Assembly (NCBI GenBank): GCA_054601695.1
Contig: BAAHQB010000003.1
Span: 682,001 to 746,000 of the forward strand
Direction of reading: 5' to 3'
Length of the DNA stretch: 64,000 nucleotides
From: Amorphochlora amoebiformis
Taxonomy: Eukaryota; Cercozoa; Chlorarachniophyceae
In this document: positions 63,677 through 64,000 of the stretch, in pieces
How the letters are laid out: each line of letters starts with the position of its first letter
How positions within the stretch are numbered: the first letter of the stretch is position 1
Position numbers and translations under genes: made by a program
Notes under the pieces: model-generated
Database searches by the model: none
The model's input: the letters and a program-made list of their open reading frames with translations, nothing else
Told to the model about the DNA's origin: nothing

Positions 63677-63685
63677 TGATGTCCG

Positions 63686-63733
<48 letters not shown>

Positions 63734-63736
63734 TAC

Positions 63737-63777
<41 letters not shown>

Positions 63778-63810
63778 ATATATATATATATATATAAATA
63801 TATATGTATA

Positions 63811-63841
<31 letters not shown>

Positions 63842-64000
63842 GTGTGTGTGTATACAAGTATATAGATACATACATACCCAAACACATATACATATATGTA
63901 TATATGTATAATTAACGCATATTGGTAGGATTAGGCTTAGGGTTACAAAACATCTACACATTTACCAATCTTGCACGAAACACTTATATGTCCCTAAACT
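63156..64000. other. window end: probable intron of the plastid-protein gene
   Basis: Unique sequence to about 63360, then TA repeats with an (AAT)n run (63637-63676) and a short (GA)n (63711-63733). No further exon could be chained to the candidate ending at 63155. A small TTAGGG-oriented patch lies at 63929-63950. Confidence 0.5.

Overview
The window is eukaryotic nuclear DNA from a gene-bearing, extremely intron-rich genome. Most of it is (TA)n and TA/TG/CA simple sequence. Nearly all long open frames in that sequence (runs of Y-I-Y-I) are artefacts. The real coding sequence is cut into many short GT-AG exons, often 25-100 nt, lying in islands of normal composition. I found them by reading these islands in three frames, looking for an acceptor AG and a donor GT, and checking that codon phase carries from one exon to the next. 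Exon borders are hand-derived and should be treated as models.

Layout. (1) About 1-13.4 kb, plus strand: short exons of an unrecognised acidic/charged protein, ending in a tandem array of amplified 93-nt exons. (2) 13.4-16.7 kb: ambiguous, with a (GA)n tract of about 120 units, CT-rich and telomere-like sequence. I cannot tell whether (1) joins the next gene. (3) About 17.9-48.8 kb, plus: one very long gene of about 40 small exons encoding tandem WD40 propellers most like the EML/EMAP microtubule-associated family, then an acidic linker and a coiled-coil tail. (4) 49.3-57.4 kb, minus: a complete 12-exon, 319-codon ArfGAP-domain protein with an intact zinc finger and arginine finger. (5) 57.9-59.7 kb, plus: a 7-exon macrophage migration inhibitory factor/tautomerase gene with a 30-residue N-terminal extension ahead of the catalytic proline. 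(6) 60.5 kb to at least 63.2 kb, plus: the 5' part of a gene whose product starts with a signal peptide, then a transit-like segment, then a twin-arginine, AxA-type thylakoid-lumen signal. EML and ArfGAP genes converge; ArfGAP and MIF genes diverge from a gap of about 0.5 kb.

Organism. The tripartite presequence suggests a photosynthetic or plastid-bearing protist with a complex (secondary) plastid. The EML-like gene fits a microtubule-rich, probably flagellated cell. I cannot name the species.

Intron make-up is the most striking property. Introns are built from a few low-complexity modules: (TA)n, CT-rich tracts, degenerate minisatellites and degenerate CCCTAA telomere-like tracts. The CCCTAA tracts almost always lie in the sense orientation of the host gene and often run straight into the 3' splice site. 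Each unit contains CTAAC, a branch-point-like pentamer. Several introns also carry decayed copies of neighbouring exons, and one recent tandem exon amplification is still in frame.
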